Positions 1 through 7,964 of a DNA stretch of 64,000 bases are shown here, piece by piece. The stretch comes from JAPPLB01 sp965208945. Its GTDB lineage: Bacteria > Acidobacteriota > Terriglobia > Bryobacterales > UBA6623. Positions within the stretch are counted from its first letter, which is position 1. Every line of letters starts with the position of its first letter. The notes beneath the pieces are model-generated. The model saw only the letters and a list, made by a program, of their open reading frames with translations. It made no database searches and had not been told where the DNA came from. The translations under genes were made by a program, and so were the position numbers. Where the stretch lies: NCBI GenBank assembly GCA_965208945.1, contig OZ242366.1, positions 992,001-1,056,000 of the forward strand. The letters run 5' to 3'.

Positions 1-25
1 CGGGAGCGATGTCGCGAGGAATCAT
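1..25 (-). CDS. 5' end of an ATPase-like gene (partial)
   Basis: Only eight codons are visible (MIPRDIAP) before the window edge. An opening of this kind is common in ATPases of the AAA_14/DUF4143 type, but eight residues cannot establish a family. The start is supported by a strong extended -10 element and a perfect dyad just upstream (46-77). The identity is a guess from established knowledge; the presence of a leftward gene start is better supported. Confidence 0.35.
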
Positions 26-45
26 GATGGCAATCCCACCACTCG

Positions 46-77
46 ATTATAGCACAGATTTAAGGTCCTACCTTAAA
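46..77 (-). promoter_or_regulatory. Extended -10 promoter with overlapping dyad operator
   Basis: On the minus strand positions 51-46 read TATAAT preceded by TGC, a full extended -10. A perfect inverted repeat, TTTAAGGT-CCT-ACCTTAAA, occupies 59-77, where the -35 region would be. The geometry suggests a repressor site controlling the leftward gene that starts at 25. The binding protein is unknown. Confidence 0.5.
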
Positions 78-151
78 ATTGTTACATCCGTCGCCGGTTG
101 CATTGTGAACACTTTGCCCGGTCCGAAAACCTGAAGCCTACGCGTCGCCAC

Positions 152-344
152 TAACCTGCCTTTCTCACCACGTGGCAAGGCGAAGTGGGGGAGAGGGCCG
201 TCAGGACGAGGCGCGAGCTGGACGGAGGAAAAAGGCGCGCGCAAGACGGCCTTTAAGGTTTTTCACGAATCGCGAGTCACGAGACACGAATCACGGCTTT
301 TTTATCGTGTGCTTCGACCGTCGGGTGGTGAGACATGCAGGCTA
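152..344 (+). mobile_element. TA-flanked miniature element, copy 1
   Basis: The element is bounded by TA at 152-153 and 343-344. Its left end, ACCTGCCTTTCTCACCAC, is a slightly decayed match to the family end GCCTGCATTTCTCACCAC, and its right end is the inverted match. Inside are the conserved left arm (a stretch beginning GGCGAAGTG) and a tandem CGARWCA tract at about 267-295. It has no coding capacity. Terminal inverted repeats plus a TA duplication resemble non-autonomous elements moved by Tc1/mariner-IS630-type transposases. Confidence 0.7.
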
Positions 345-438
345 GGCACCCCGAGGACATCGCAGGCGGGGGCAGAGATTCGTACCTTGCCGGCCGCCGC
401 GCTGTTCTCTCATTTTCTGGATGGCGCCTCCATGCAGG

Positions 439-729
439 CTAAACTTGTGCCGGCACAGGCTCGAAGGTGATCTTCAGCCGCGTGCCGGTTGCGGCGGCGA
501 CGCGCTCCAACGTCTGCGTGGACGGCCTGGCGCGGCCGCTCTCGAGCCGGGCAACAACGGACTGGGTTGTCTTCATGCGTCCGGCGAGCTGCTCTTGGGT
601 AAGGCCAGCTCTGGCGCGAGCCTCGATGAGCGCACGGGCAATCTCGAACTCGGGCTTGAGAGCCTCGTGAGCTTTGCGGTAGTCCGGGTCTTTCATCCAC
701 TTCTTGTGCAGGTTGCGCACCTTGGTCAT
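439..729 (-). CDS. XRE-family antitoxin (HigA-like)
   Basis: This 96-aa protein carries a classical helix-turn-helix in its second half (GLTQEQLAGRMKTTQSVVAR around residues 42-61, then LESGRARPS). It matches antitoxins that pair with Gp49-like/HigB toxins, neutralising the toxin and autorepressing the operon. The start ATG overlaps the TGA of the upstream toxin remnant (ATGA), the usual toxin-first coupling. The antitoxin is intact although its toxin partner is destroyed, so it is now an orphan. Confidence 0.85.
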   Translation of the reverse strand: MTKVRNLHKKWMKDPDYRKAHEALKPEFEIARALIEARARAGLTQEQLAGRMKTTQSVVARLESGRARPSTQTLERVAAATGTRLKITFEPVPAQV

Positions 730-1233
730 GACAGCACCTCCTTTGCTCGTTTCAAGGCCAGAGAAATCTCACGTTTTGGCGTCTTTCGGGTCTTCTTGAC
801 GAAGACGCGCACCACCACTAGCCTGCATTTCTCACCACGTGGCGAGGCGAAGTGCGTGAGAGGACCGTCAGGACGAGGCGCGAGCCGCTTGGCGCGCGCA
901 GGCGTACTTGAACCGTACGTTGAGCACGGCAAGCAAGCGCAACGAAGTCCTGGCGGTCGTATCGTGTGCTTCGACCGTCGGGTGGTGAGAAATGCAGGCT
1001 TGGCTCTGGCCCGTTGCCGTGACCTAGATTGCCCGCGAGATGCCATCCTTGCCCTTCATGCACATTTCCCACAAGGGGCCTTGCAAGTGCTTGACGTGCG
1101 GCTCACGAACACGGTCCAGACCAAACTCCTCGATCAATCGGGAGATGTAACTGAAACGGACGCGCATGTCGGCGGGCAGCGCTTCGAGTTCTGCATCGAC
1201 GGCATCACTTAGGGTTTCTACAGTCCACGCCAT
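726..1233 (-). pseudogene. Gp49-like (HigB/RelE-superfamily) toxin, interrupted by a miniature element
   Basis: The N-terminal part (start 1233, MAWTVETLSDAV...) and the C-terminal part (..RVFVKKTRKTPKREI..., stop 726-728) of a phage-derived Gp49-like toxin are separated by the TA-flanked element at 819-1001. Removing the element and one TA copy rejoins the two halves in the same frame, giving VTATGQSL-VVVRVFVKKT across the junction and a protein of about 108 residues. A separate nonsense codon (TAG at 1024-1026) stands where the family normally has Tyr. Such toxins are ribosome-dependent mRNA endonucleases; this one cannot be made. Confidence 0.85.
819..1001 (+). mobile_element. TA-flanked miniature element, copy 2 (inside toxin gene)
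   Basis: The left end GCCTGCATTTCTCACCAC starts at 821 after a TA (819-820). The right end is its inverted match, ending at 999 and followed by TT, a decayed TA. The reading-frame reconstruction of the toxin around it fits an insertion of the element plus a 2-bp TA duplication exactly. This is the short form of the family, without the CGARWCA tract, and is nearly identical to the copy at 57533-57714. Confidence 0.85.
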
Positions 1234-1420
1234 GTGAACACCCTTATTATAGCGTTTTTGCTATTTCTGGCGACGACTGCCAGCGGCTAAAATCGATTCC
1301 CTGCTACCGCTCCGGTTCAAGGCCCGGCTCGCAGGTGAGCAGCCTCTCCTGCTCCTGGGCCTTCGCCTCTTGACGCTCCTGCTCGGCCAGTTCCGGTTCT
1401 CGCTGCATGGCGTCGTTGCG

Positions 1421-1503
1421 CTTTCCCCCACATGTGCGGGGGCGGACCCTAAAAACTGAAAACTCAAAACTAAAGTTTCCCCCGCACTCGCGGGGATGGA
1501 CCC
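1421..1503 (+). repeat. Two type I-E-like CRISPR repeats around one short spacer (relic)
   Basis: Two 29-bp units at 1421-1449 and 1475-1503 share the plan TTTCCCCC-N-GCGGGG-N-GGACCC and match at about 22 of 29 positions. The second, with its GCACTCGCGGGGATGGACCC half, resembles type I-E repeats of high-GC bacteria. They are separated by 25 bp of A-rich sequence, shorter than the usual 32-33 bp. No cas gene is in view. The rest of 1234-1669 shows no gene I can support. Confidence 0.4.
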
Positions 1504-1669
1504 GGAACCGAGTGTTGAGTTCGTTGTCCGGCGCACTCTGAGTACGGAACCTCCGGATTGGCCGAGTGTCACCCAGGATATCTCGGCCATCGCCACGATC
1601 CTGTTACAGTACGGCAGCCGCTTGCGGTGAGCGATCGTATCGGCGAGCATCGTTCCCGAGAGGCGCCCC

Positions 1670-2854
1670 ATGCGAAGGTTCGCCATCGGATTGGCTGCCC
1701 TGTACCGCAGGGCGGCCCTGTTCGTCTGGAAGCTGCGCGGCAAGACGCACGACGATGTGGCCGCGCAGCGGGTCGTCAGCGGCGAGTCCTGGAACGAGTT
1801 CTGTGATGCCTTGAAAGCGGCGGGGGCCGCGTTGCAGTTTCCCGGGGCTCCGCGGGATCCGTTCAATCAGGCGGAAGGATATCGTTACCTGAGCCGACTC
1901 GCGCGGGCCGGCCTGACGGCGTTCGTCGAGCACGCCGACACCAAGGCGCCCGTCCTGCATCGCGTTGTCGATGAAACCACCAAGCTCGGCGCGGACAATC
2001 CCGACAATTTCTATCTGACGGCCGCGCTGAACGGCAATCACGAGTACAGAATCATCGGCCGGCGCAACACGATCGCCTACCTGAGCTTCGGCACGCAATC
2101 CGGCAACTACGGTCAGGGACGCGGCCTGCCTCCCACCGGGCATATCGAATCCGATCAAATCGAAATGGACGAGAACGGGTGTTTCGAGCTCATACTCAGC
2201 CGCAATCCGCACGACGGGAACTGGCTCCCGATGTCGCCGGACAGCGGCACTCTTGTGGTGCGCCAGACCTTTCTCGACCGGGAAGCGGAAACCCCGGCAG
2301 AGTTGAAAATCGAGCGCATCAACTGTTCCGAGGATGAGCGCCGCCCCTCACCCCTGACTCCAAGGGAGCTGGACGAAGGGTTGAAGCAGGTGGGGGCCTT
2401 GGTGGCGGGAGCGCCCCTGCTGTTCGCCAAATGGGCGCGTGATTTCCAGAGACACAGCAATGAACTGCCGATGTTCGATCCGCAAGTCTCACTGGCCGCC
2501 GGGGGAGATCCGAACATCACCTACTACCACAGCCATTGGGCGATTGCGCAGGACGAGGCGCTCCTGATAGAAGTCATGCCTCCAGAATGCGAGTACTGGA
2601 ACTTCCAATTGAACAACTACTGGATGGAATCGCTGGACTATCGCCATCACAGGGTCCACACCAACAAGCATCTCGCCCATCTCGAGGACGACCATTCCGT
2701 GTGTCTGGTCGTCGCGCACGAGAATCCCGGCCGGCCCAACTGGATCGAGACCGCCGGCCACAGCTCCGGCACCATGTGCTTCCGATGGGTTCGGGCAAGG
2801 GAACACCCGCAACCCCGAACGCGGCTGGTCAAGTTGAGCAGCCTGCGAAATTAG
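1670..2854 (+). CDS. DUF1214 domain-containing protein
   Basis: This 394-aa protein has a C-terminal half typical of DUF1214 (PNITYYHSHWAIAQDEALLI near residue 280 and the following WNFQLNNYWMESLDYR segment). The biochemical role of the family is not established, and members occur with lipid, steroid or envelope genes. There is no signal peptide. It is the first gene of a rightward set: the sulfotransferase starts 7 bp after its stop and a short-chain dehydrogenase follows. The chosen ATG is the first in a long open frame. That it acts on the same substrate as its neighbours is inference from position. Confidence 0.75.
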   Translation: MRRFAIGLAALYRRAALFVWKLRGKTHDDVAAQRVVSGESWNEFCDALKAAGAALQFPGAPRDPFNQAEGYRYLSRLARAGLTAFVEHADTKAPVLHRVVDETTKLGADNPDNFYLTAALNGNHEYRIIGRRNTIAYLSFGTQSGNYGQGRGLPPTGHIESDQIEMDENGCFELILSRNPHDGNWLPMSPDSGTLVVRQTFLDREAETPAELKIERINCSEDERRPSPLTPRELDEGLKQVGALVAGAPLLFAKWARDFQRHSNELPMFDPQVSLAAGGDPNITYYHSHWAIAQDEALLIEVMPPECEYWNFQLNNYWMESLDYRHHRVHTNKHLAHLEDDHSVCLVVAHENPGRPNWIETAGHSSGTMCFRWVRAREHPQPRTRLVKLSSLRN

Positions 2855-2861
2855 CTGGAGA

Positions 2862-4121
2862 ATGGCTGCCGAGAGCCGCGAGACCACCACGGACTATGGG
2901 AATCCGTATCGCCCCCTGCCGGTCCGGCTTCTCAACCGGATCGGCAGTCCGGGCGGAAACCTTGGGTTGCCGGGCCCCCTGAAAGTCGATGCGCTCCTCA
3001 ATCGTGCGAAACGAAGAACCGGGCTCGCGGACTTCGGTGACGACGGACATCTGTGCGCCCTGGAGGTGCTCGTCGAGTCGATCAACGACGAAGCCCGGCT
3101 GACCGCGACCGGCCGTCTCATACAGAAATCGCGGCTTGTCAACACGCTGGTTCAACGCTTGCGAATCGAGCGACTGCTCGAGAGATACCCCGAGATTTAC
3201 GACATCGATCTCGGCACGATCGTTCTGGTCACCGGATTGCAGCGCAGCGGCACCACCCTGCTGCACCGCTTGCTGAATTCCCATCCGGGGATTCGGGGGG
3301 TCTCGAGTGCGGAAACGCTGGATCCGGTACCCGCCGGCAGTGCGAAGGGGCGGAGGGCGATCTCCGGCAGACTGCGCGCCCTGCTTGCCCAGCGGGCGAT
3401 TGCCTATCTGTCGCCCCAGTTCATGGCGGTCCATCCGATGAACCACAATGAACCGGAAGAGGACGTCATGCTGCTCGATCTGAACTTCATGAGCCAGTCG
3501 GCGGAGGCCACCATGCACGTGCCCTGCTATGCCCGCTGGCTGGAGGACCAGAATCATTCACGGACCTACGAATACTTCCGCAAGGTCCTGAAAATCCTCT
3601 GCTGGCAGCGCCCTGGCAGCCATTGGGTGCTCAAGACCCCGCACCACATGGAATATCTCGATGTGTTTCTCAAGGTCTTCCCGGACGCAACCGTCGTGCA
3701 GACCCACCGCGACCCGCGTAAAGCATTGCCCTCGTTCTGCAGCATGGTCGCCCACGGACGCGGCATCCTCAGCGATTACGTCAACCCGAGGGAAATAGGA
3801 AGACACTGGTTAAGGAAGACCCGTAGGATGGTCCAATTGACGATGCAGACCCGGGCCTGGAACGATCGAGCCCGATTCGTCGACGTATCCTATTACGACT
3901 TGATGAAAGACCCGATTGCGGTGCTTCGGCGGATTTGCCGCCGGGCGGGGATCGGCTTCGGTGACGAGGCCGAACGCGAAGCCGAAAGGTACATGAAGGC
4001 GAATCCGCGGAACCGCTTTGGACGGCATGCCTACCGACTGGACGATTTCGGGTTAAGCGAGAAAATGGTGGACGAAGCCTTCTCTTCCTATCGGCGGAAA
4101 CACGAGATCCCGATCGAATAG
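2862..4121 (+). CDS. PAPS-dependent sulfotransferase family protein
   Basis: This 419-aa protein contains both cofactor motifs of sulfotransferases. The 5'-phosphosulfate loop is GLQRSGTTLLHRLL (residues 125-138), and the 3'-phosphate segment is THRDPRKALPS (281-291). WVLKTPHHM (255-263) is also typical of the family. The family moves a sulfuryl group from PAPS to a hydroxyl or amino acceptor; the acceptor here is unknown. It is nearly translationally coupled to the DUF1214 gene. Dehydrogenases and an SRPBCC protein downstream suggest a small lipid or sterol-like acceptor, which is inference. Confidence 0.85.
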   Translation: MAAESRETTTDYGNPYRPLPVRLLNRIGSPGGNLGLPGPLKVDALLNRAKRRTGLADFGDDGHLCALEVLVESINDEARLTATGRLIQKSRLVNTLVQRLRIERLLERYPEIYDIDLGTIVLVTGLQRSGTTLLHRLLNSHPGIRGVSSAETLDPVPAGSAKGRRAISGRLRALLAQRAIAYLSPQFMAVHPMNHNEPEEDVMLLDLNFMSQSAEATMHVPCYARWLEDQNHSRTYEYFRKVLKILCWQRPGSHWVLKTPHHMEYLDVFLKVFPDATVVQTHRDPRKALPSFCSMVAHGRGILSDYVNPREIGRHWLRKTRRMVQLTMQTRAWNDRARFVDVSYYDLMKDPIAVLRRICRRAGIGFGDEAEREAERYMKANPRNRFGRHAYRLDDFGLSEKMVDEAFSSYRRKHEIPIE

Positions 4122-4180
4122 ACCCATCGCTTTCGATCGATCCGGGAACAGGGGTCATCCTGCGAAGCGCCTGGTCCGGC

Positions 4181-5188
4181 ATGGAACGAAAATCAAGAGA
4201 AATCGGCGACGGTGCCTTTTTCCACGCCCTCATCCGGGCTTTGCGGGACCTCAGAGATCAAAAGGCGCCGGATGTCCGCCCGGTTCCGGATGACGTTCGG
4301 ATCGATGGCAAGACCTGTCTGGTTACCGGGGCCAACAGTGGATTGGGCAGGGCCGCAGCGGTCGAACTCGCACGGCGCGGCGGAAACATGATCCTGGCCT
4401 GCCGGCCCGGGCATGCCGAAACCTGCGGCGAGATCAAGCGGCTGTCCGGCTCGATGACCGTGGAGCTGATCGAGGTGGACCTGGCGGATCTCGAGTCGGT
4501 GCATCACTTCTGCGATGTGCTGCTCGAGCGCGGCATCGACATCGATATCGCACTGATGAACGCCGGCCTGATGCCGAGAACGGCGAGAAAGACCCCGCAA
4601 GGATACGAGATGATGTTCGCGGTTCATTTCCTGTCGAACCGGGTGATGATCGAGCGTTGGTTGCGAGACGGCGTCGTTCGCCCGTCCAGCGGGGCCGGAA
4701 AGACCCCACGCATCGTGTTCATCACGTCCGAATCGCACCGGTCCTCTCACGGCATCGACTTCGAACGCTTCGGGGCATTCACGGAATACGGAATCAGGGA
4801 GAGCCTCAGGGCCTATGGCCTCAGCAAACTGGTCCTGTGCACGTTCGCAACCGAGCTTTCCCGCCGCCTGAACCCGGGTAAGAACGTCGAAGTGGCGGTG
4901 CATGCAATGTGCCCGGGAGGCGTCGCCACGAATATCGCCCGGCACGCGCCGATACTGCTGAAACCGATCGTCAATCCCGTGCTAAAGCGCTTATTTCAGT
5001 CTCCGGAGAAGGCGGTCAGACCGGTCGTCTACCTCTGCTGCGCGGAAGAAGCGGGCAACGCCACGGGGATGTACTTGCACATGATGCAAAGGAAGGCGGT
5101 TTCCAGAACCGCATCGGATCCGGACAACGGCGCCAGGCTGTGGCAAGCGAGCGAAGCCCTTGTGGCGAAATCCCGGGAATCGCGCTGA
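4181..5188 (+). CDS. Short-chain dehydrogenase/reductase
   Basis: This 335-aa protein is of retinol-dehydrogenase-like type. The cofactor motif TGANSGLG is at residues 49-56, NAG at 127-129, the serine region ITSESHRSS at about 181-189, and the catalytic YGLSK at 212-216. All catalytic residues are present, so NAD(P)-dependent oxidation or reduction of a hydroxyl/keto group is expected. The first 45 residues form an extra N-terminal arm. It sits 59 bp after the sulfotransferase and is followed by a miniature element at 5219. Confidence 0.85.
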   Translation: MERKSREIGDGAFFHALIRALRDLRDQKAPDVRPVPDDVRIDGKTCLVTGANSGLGRAAAVELARRGGNMILACRPGHAETCGEIKRLSGSMTVELIEVDLADLESVHHFCDVLLERGIDIDIALMNAGLMPRTARKTPQGYEMMFAVHFLSNRVMIERWLRDGVVRPSSGAGKTPRIVFITSESHRSSHGIDFERFGAFTEYGIRESLRAYGLSKLVLCTFATELSRRLNPGKNVEVAVHAMCPGGVATNIARHAPILLKPIVNPVLKRLFQSPEKAVRPVVYLCCAEEAGNATGMYLHMMQRKAVSRTASDPDNGARLWQASEALVAKSRESR

Positions 5189-5218
5189 TCCATTCGGAAG
5201 CATGACGCGTTCGGTTGC

Positions 5219-5494
5219 TAGCCTGCATTTCTCACCACGCGGCGAGGCGAAGTGGGTGAGAGGGCCGTCAGGGCGAGGCGCGAGCCGCTTGGCGCGCGCA
5301 GGCGTACTTGCCAAATCGCTTCCTTTACCCCTCGTATCAAGAAACACGGCCTTTCCGGTTCACTGGCAGTCAGACGTTTCTTCTTGAGCGAACCAAGCCA
5401 CTTCCCATGGTTTTCACGAATCACGAGACACGAAACACGAATCACGGCCTTTTTTCGCGTGCTTCGACCGTCGGGTGGTGAGATATGCAGGCTA
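5219..5494 (+). mobile_element. TA-flanked miniature element, copy 3 (long form)
   Basis: TA is present at 5219-5220 and 5493-5494, and both terminal inverted repeats are well preserved. The interior is longer than in copy 2 and includes the CGARWCA tract at about 5415-5446. Its right terminus carries an ATG (5485) that opens the reading frame of the next dehydrogenase. Confidence 0.85.
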
Positions 5495-6486
5495 GGTCGC
5501 TCCATCACCTGCTGCGCCTGATCACCCGCAAACCCGCGGCGAAAAAGGTCGACATGTCGGGGCGCCGCGTCATCGTCACCGGCGCCTCTCCCGGTTCCCT
5601 CGGATACGAAACCGCCAGGATTCTCGCGAATTGGGGAGCCGATGTCGTTGTCACCCGTACGCGTGAGGTCGCAGCCATGGAGCATTCCCTGAAGGACGAC
5701 CTGCGCAGGGCCGGCGCCGGCCAGGGCCGAGTCGCAGCCCGTGCACTCGACCTGTGCGACGCCGGCAGCGTCAAAGGCTTCGCGAAGTGGTACGCGGACA
5801 ACCAGGACGGCAGGCTGCACGTACTGATCAACAACGCCGGGATTCACAAGAACATACTCAGCCCGCGAAACAAACCGCTCCCGAGCATGGACGGCTTCGA
5901 GATTCACTGGCGCGCCAACTACCTCGGGACCTTCCATCTGACGAGCCTGTTGCTCCCGCTCCTGAAACGAACCGGCCTGGAGTGCGGGGACGCGCGGGTC
6001 GTCAACGTGTCTTCGCGCCTGCACGAGAGAGTGAAGAACGATCAGCTTTTCAACGGCCTCGACCGCTACCACTCTTGGGATGCGTACGGGTTGTCGAAGC
6101 TGGCGCTGGTTCACTTCTCGTTCGAGATCCAAAGACGGTTTGCGGACCGCTACAACCTGCGGTCTGCCGCGGTGCACCCGGGTTCCGTCGACACCAATCT
6201 CACGCGGACGGCAATCCTCGGAGGGAGGACCGCCGGCGTCTTCCATCGAATCGCGTCCGCGCTGTCTTCCCTGGCGTTGCTGCCTCCGCATGCCGGCGCG
6301 CAAACCGCCGTGATGTGCGCCAGCGACCCTTCATGGCAAGGCGGGGCGTATTACTATCGCTGCGGCATCGCGGAATCATCCGGGGAGAGCCGGGACGAAA
6401 CCGCTTCGAAATTGCTGTGGGAGAGGACGAGCGCGTGGGCCGGGACTCTCTTGAAACACGGCGGTGATGAGCATGAGCGGGATTGA
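5485..6486 (+). CDS. Short-chain dehydrogenase/reductase with start codon from a mobile element
   Basis: This 333-aa protein is of SDR type, with cofactor loop TGASPGSLG (residues 32-40, one residue longer than the usual TGxxxGxG), NNAG, and YGLSK further on. The first three residues (MQA) are encoded by the right end of the element at 5219-5494; native-looking sequence begins at residue 4. An internal ATG at 5554, just before the Rossmann strand, is an alternative start but has no obvious ribosome site. The original N-terminus was probably cut by the insertion. The end overlaps the SRPBCC gene, so the two are coupled. Confidence 0.8.
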   Translation: MQARSLHHLLRLITRKPAAKKVDMSGRRVIVTGASPGSLGYETARILANWGADVVVTRTREVAAMEHSLKDDLRRAGAGQGRVAARALDLCDAGSVKGFAKWYADNQDGRLHVLINNAGIHKNILSPRNKPLPSMDGFEIHWRANYLGTFHLTSLLLPLLKRTGLECGDARVVNVSSRLHERVKNDQLFNGLDRYHSWDAYGLSKLALVHFSFEIQRRFADRYNLRSAAVHPGSVDTNLTRTAILGGRTAGVFHRIASALSSLALLPPHAGAQTAVMCASDPSWQGGAYYYRCGIAESSGESRDETASKLLWERTSAWAGTLLKHGGDEHERD

Positions 6487-6937
6487 AGTGCGGACCGAGC
6501 CCATCCGGATCGAGGCGCCGGCCGCTTTCGTCTGGGACATCCTCACCGACGTCGAGAATTACCATCGTTGGAATCCGTTCACACCGCGAGCACGGACGGA
6601 TTTCGGGATCGGTTCGGCGGTTCATCTTCGGGTCAGGATGGGGCCGCTGAAGATGCCGATGACCGAAACCATGTCCGCATTCGAACCCACCCGGCTGATT
6701 GCCTGGGGAAAGACCTTCGGGGCGCGCTGGTTGCTGGCGGCGGTGCGGGAGCAGCACCTGGAGGCGGAGAGCGGGACAAGCTGCGTTTATCACAATACAG
6801 ACCGATTGAGCGGCGTGCTTGCGCCGATCGTGCTGCGGTGTTTCGGCGGATTCATGCGGCGCGGTTTCACCGACATGGGCCAGGGATTGAAGCGCCATGC
6901 GGAAGCGGAGTATGCGAAAAAAGGCCGTGATTCGTGA
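6464..6937 (+). CDS. SRPBCC (polyketide cyclase/START-like) family protein
   Basis: This protein of about 157 aa shows the SRPBCC pattern: an N-terminal strand with RIEAPAAFVWDILTDVENYH (residues 14-33), then WNPFTP, and a long C-terminal helix. The family forms a hydrophobic pocket for lipids or polyketides. The frame opens with GTG at 6464, ATG at 6467 and ATG at 6473; all overlap the end of the preceding dehydrogenase by 14-23 bp, so coupled translation is likely. The last few codons run into the decayed repeat that follows, so the native C-terminus may have been altered. Confidence 0.75.
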   Translation: MMSMSGIEVRTEPIRIEAPAAFVWDILTDVENYHRWNPFTPRARTDFGIGSAVHLRVRMGPLKMPMTETMSAFEPTRLIAWGKTFGARWLLAAVREQHLEAESGTSCVYHNTDRLSGVLAPIVLRCFGGFMRRGFTDMGQGLKRHAEAEYAKKGRDS

Positions 6938-7045
6938 TTCGTGAAAAACTTCAAAGGCCATGTTGCTTGCGCCAAGCGGATCTCGCCTCGTCCTGACGGC
7001 CGTCTCACCCACTTCGCCTCGCTCCGTTCTGAGAAAGACAAGCTG
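6915..7045 (-). repeat. Decayed, inverted copy of the miniature-element family
   Basis: Read on the minus strand, this interval contains the left-arm remnants of the family (GACGAGGCGAGATCC region, GGCGAAGTGGGTGAGACGGC) and a short CGAATCA tract ending at about 6920. The termini are no longer recognisable. Confidence 0.5.
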
Positions 7046-7133
7046 CGGCGCGCTGATTTGCTTCCGGCGGCGAGCTTCGCCATGCTGATCGTTGTAGGAA
7101 ACGGAACGCCGTTCCAGTGAACAAGGAGGAACC

Positions 7134-7652
7134 ATGAATTCAGGCAGCACCGGCGAACACCGCAAGAAGGCCGCCGAGAGAGGTCCCGTCTCGGTTGCGA
7201 TCGTTACCGTGAGCGACACGCGCACCGAGGAGACCGACGTCAACGGCAAATATCTGCGCGAGCAGCTCGTCGAAGCCGGGCACAGCGTCCATTCTTCCCG
7301 TATCGTGAAAGACGAACCGGATCAGATCTGCGGCATCCTTGACGAACTCGCGACCGATGCGGAAGTGCAGGTCCTGCTGTTCAACGGCGGAACCGGGTTG
7401 TCGCGCCGCGACCGCACCTACGACGTGATCAGCACCCGGCTCGACAAGGTCCTCTCGGGCTTCGGAGAGATCTTCCGGATGCTGAGTTACGAACAAGTCG
7501 GGGCTGCCGCGATGCTTTCGCGAGCAACCGCGGGCGTTTGCGCAGGCAAGGTCGTCTTCTCCACACCCGGTTCGCCCGCCGCCGTGCGGCTGGCCTGGGA
7601 AAAGCTCATCGCCCCCGAATTGCGCCATGTCGCTTGGGAGTTGGTGCGCTAG
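7134..7652 (+). CDS. moaB: MoaB/MogA-type molybdopterin biosynthesis protein
   Basis: This 172-aa protein has the MoCF/MogA domain: VAIVTVSDTRTEETDVNGKY near residues 20-39 and the substrate loop FNGGTGLSRRD (about residues 83-93). Members adenylylate molybdopterin or are non-catalytic paralogues. An ideal ribosome site (AAGGAGG) lies 6 bp before the ATG. The stop TAG (7650-7652) is formed by the TA target and the first base of the following miniature element, so the insertion left the protein essentially unchanged. No other cofactor genes are near. Confidence 0.85.
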   Translation: MNSGSTGEHRKKAAERGPVSVAIVTVSDTRTEETDVNGKYLREQLVEAGHSVHSSRIVKDEPDQICGILDELATDAEVQVLLFNGGTGLSRRDRTYDVISTRLDKVLSGFGEIFRMLSYEQVGAAAMLSRATAGVCAGKVVFSTPGSPAAVRLAWEKLIAPELRHVAWELVR

Positions 7653-7935
7653 CCTGCATTTCTCACCACGCGGCGAGGCGAAGTGCGTGAGAGGGCCGTC
7701 AGGACGAGGCGCGAGCCGGGTGGAGGAAAAAGGCGCGCGCAGGCGTACTTGCCAAATCGCCTCCTTTAACCCTCGTGTTAAGAAACACGGCCTTTCCGGT
7801 TCACTGGCCGTCAGACATTTCTTCTTGAGCGAACCAAGCCACTTCCGATGGTTTTCACGAATCACGAGACACGAAACACGAATCACGGCCTTTTTTCGCG
7901 TGCTTCGACCGTCGGGTGGTGAGACATGCAGGCTG
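7650..7935 (+). mobile_element. TA-flanked miniature element, copy 4 (long form)
   Basis: TA at 7650-7651 coincides with the stop codon of the MoaB-like gene. The element runs from GCCTGCATTTCTCACCAC to the inverted end at 7933, followed by TG (decayed TA). The interior is closely similar to the copy at 5219-5494, including the CGARWCA tract at about 7858-7888. Confidence 0.85.
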
Positions 7936-7964
7936 GCTATCTACCCAACCGACGAACAGACACC

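Noticed and set aside
421..1212. Plus-strand frame of 263 codons over the toxin-antitoxin locus
   Set aside because: It is a shadow of the antitoxin, the broken toxin and the element.
1421..1503. A functional CRISPR array
   Set aside because: There are only two repeats, one decayed, a spacer too short for the type, and no cas genes.
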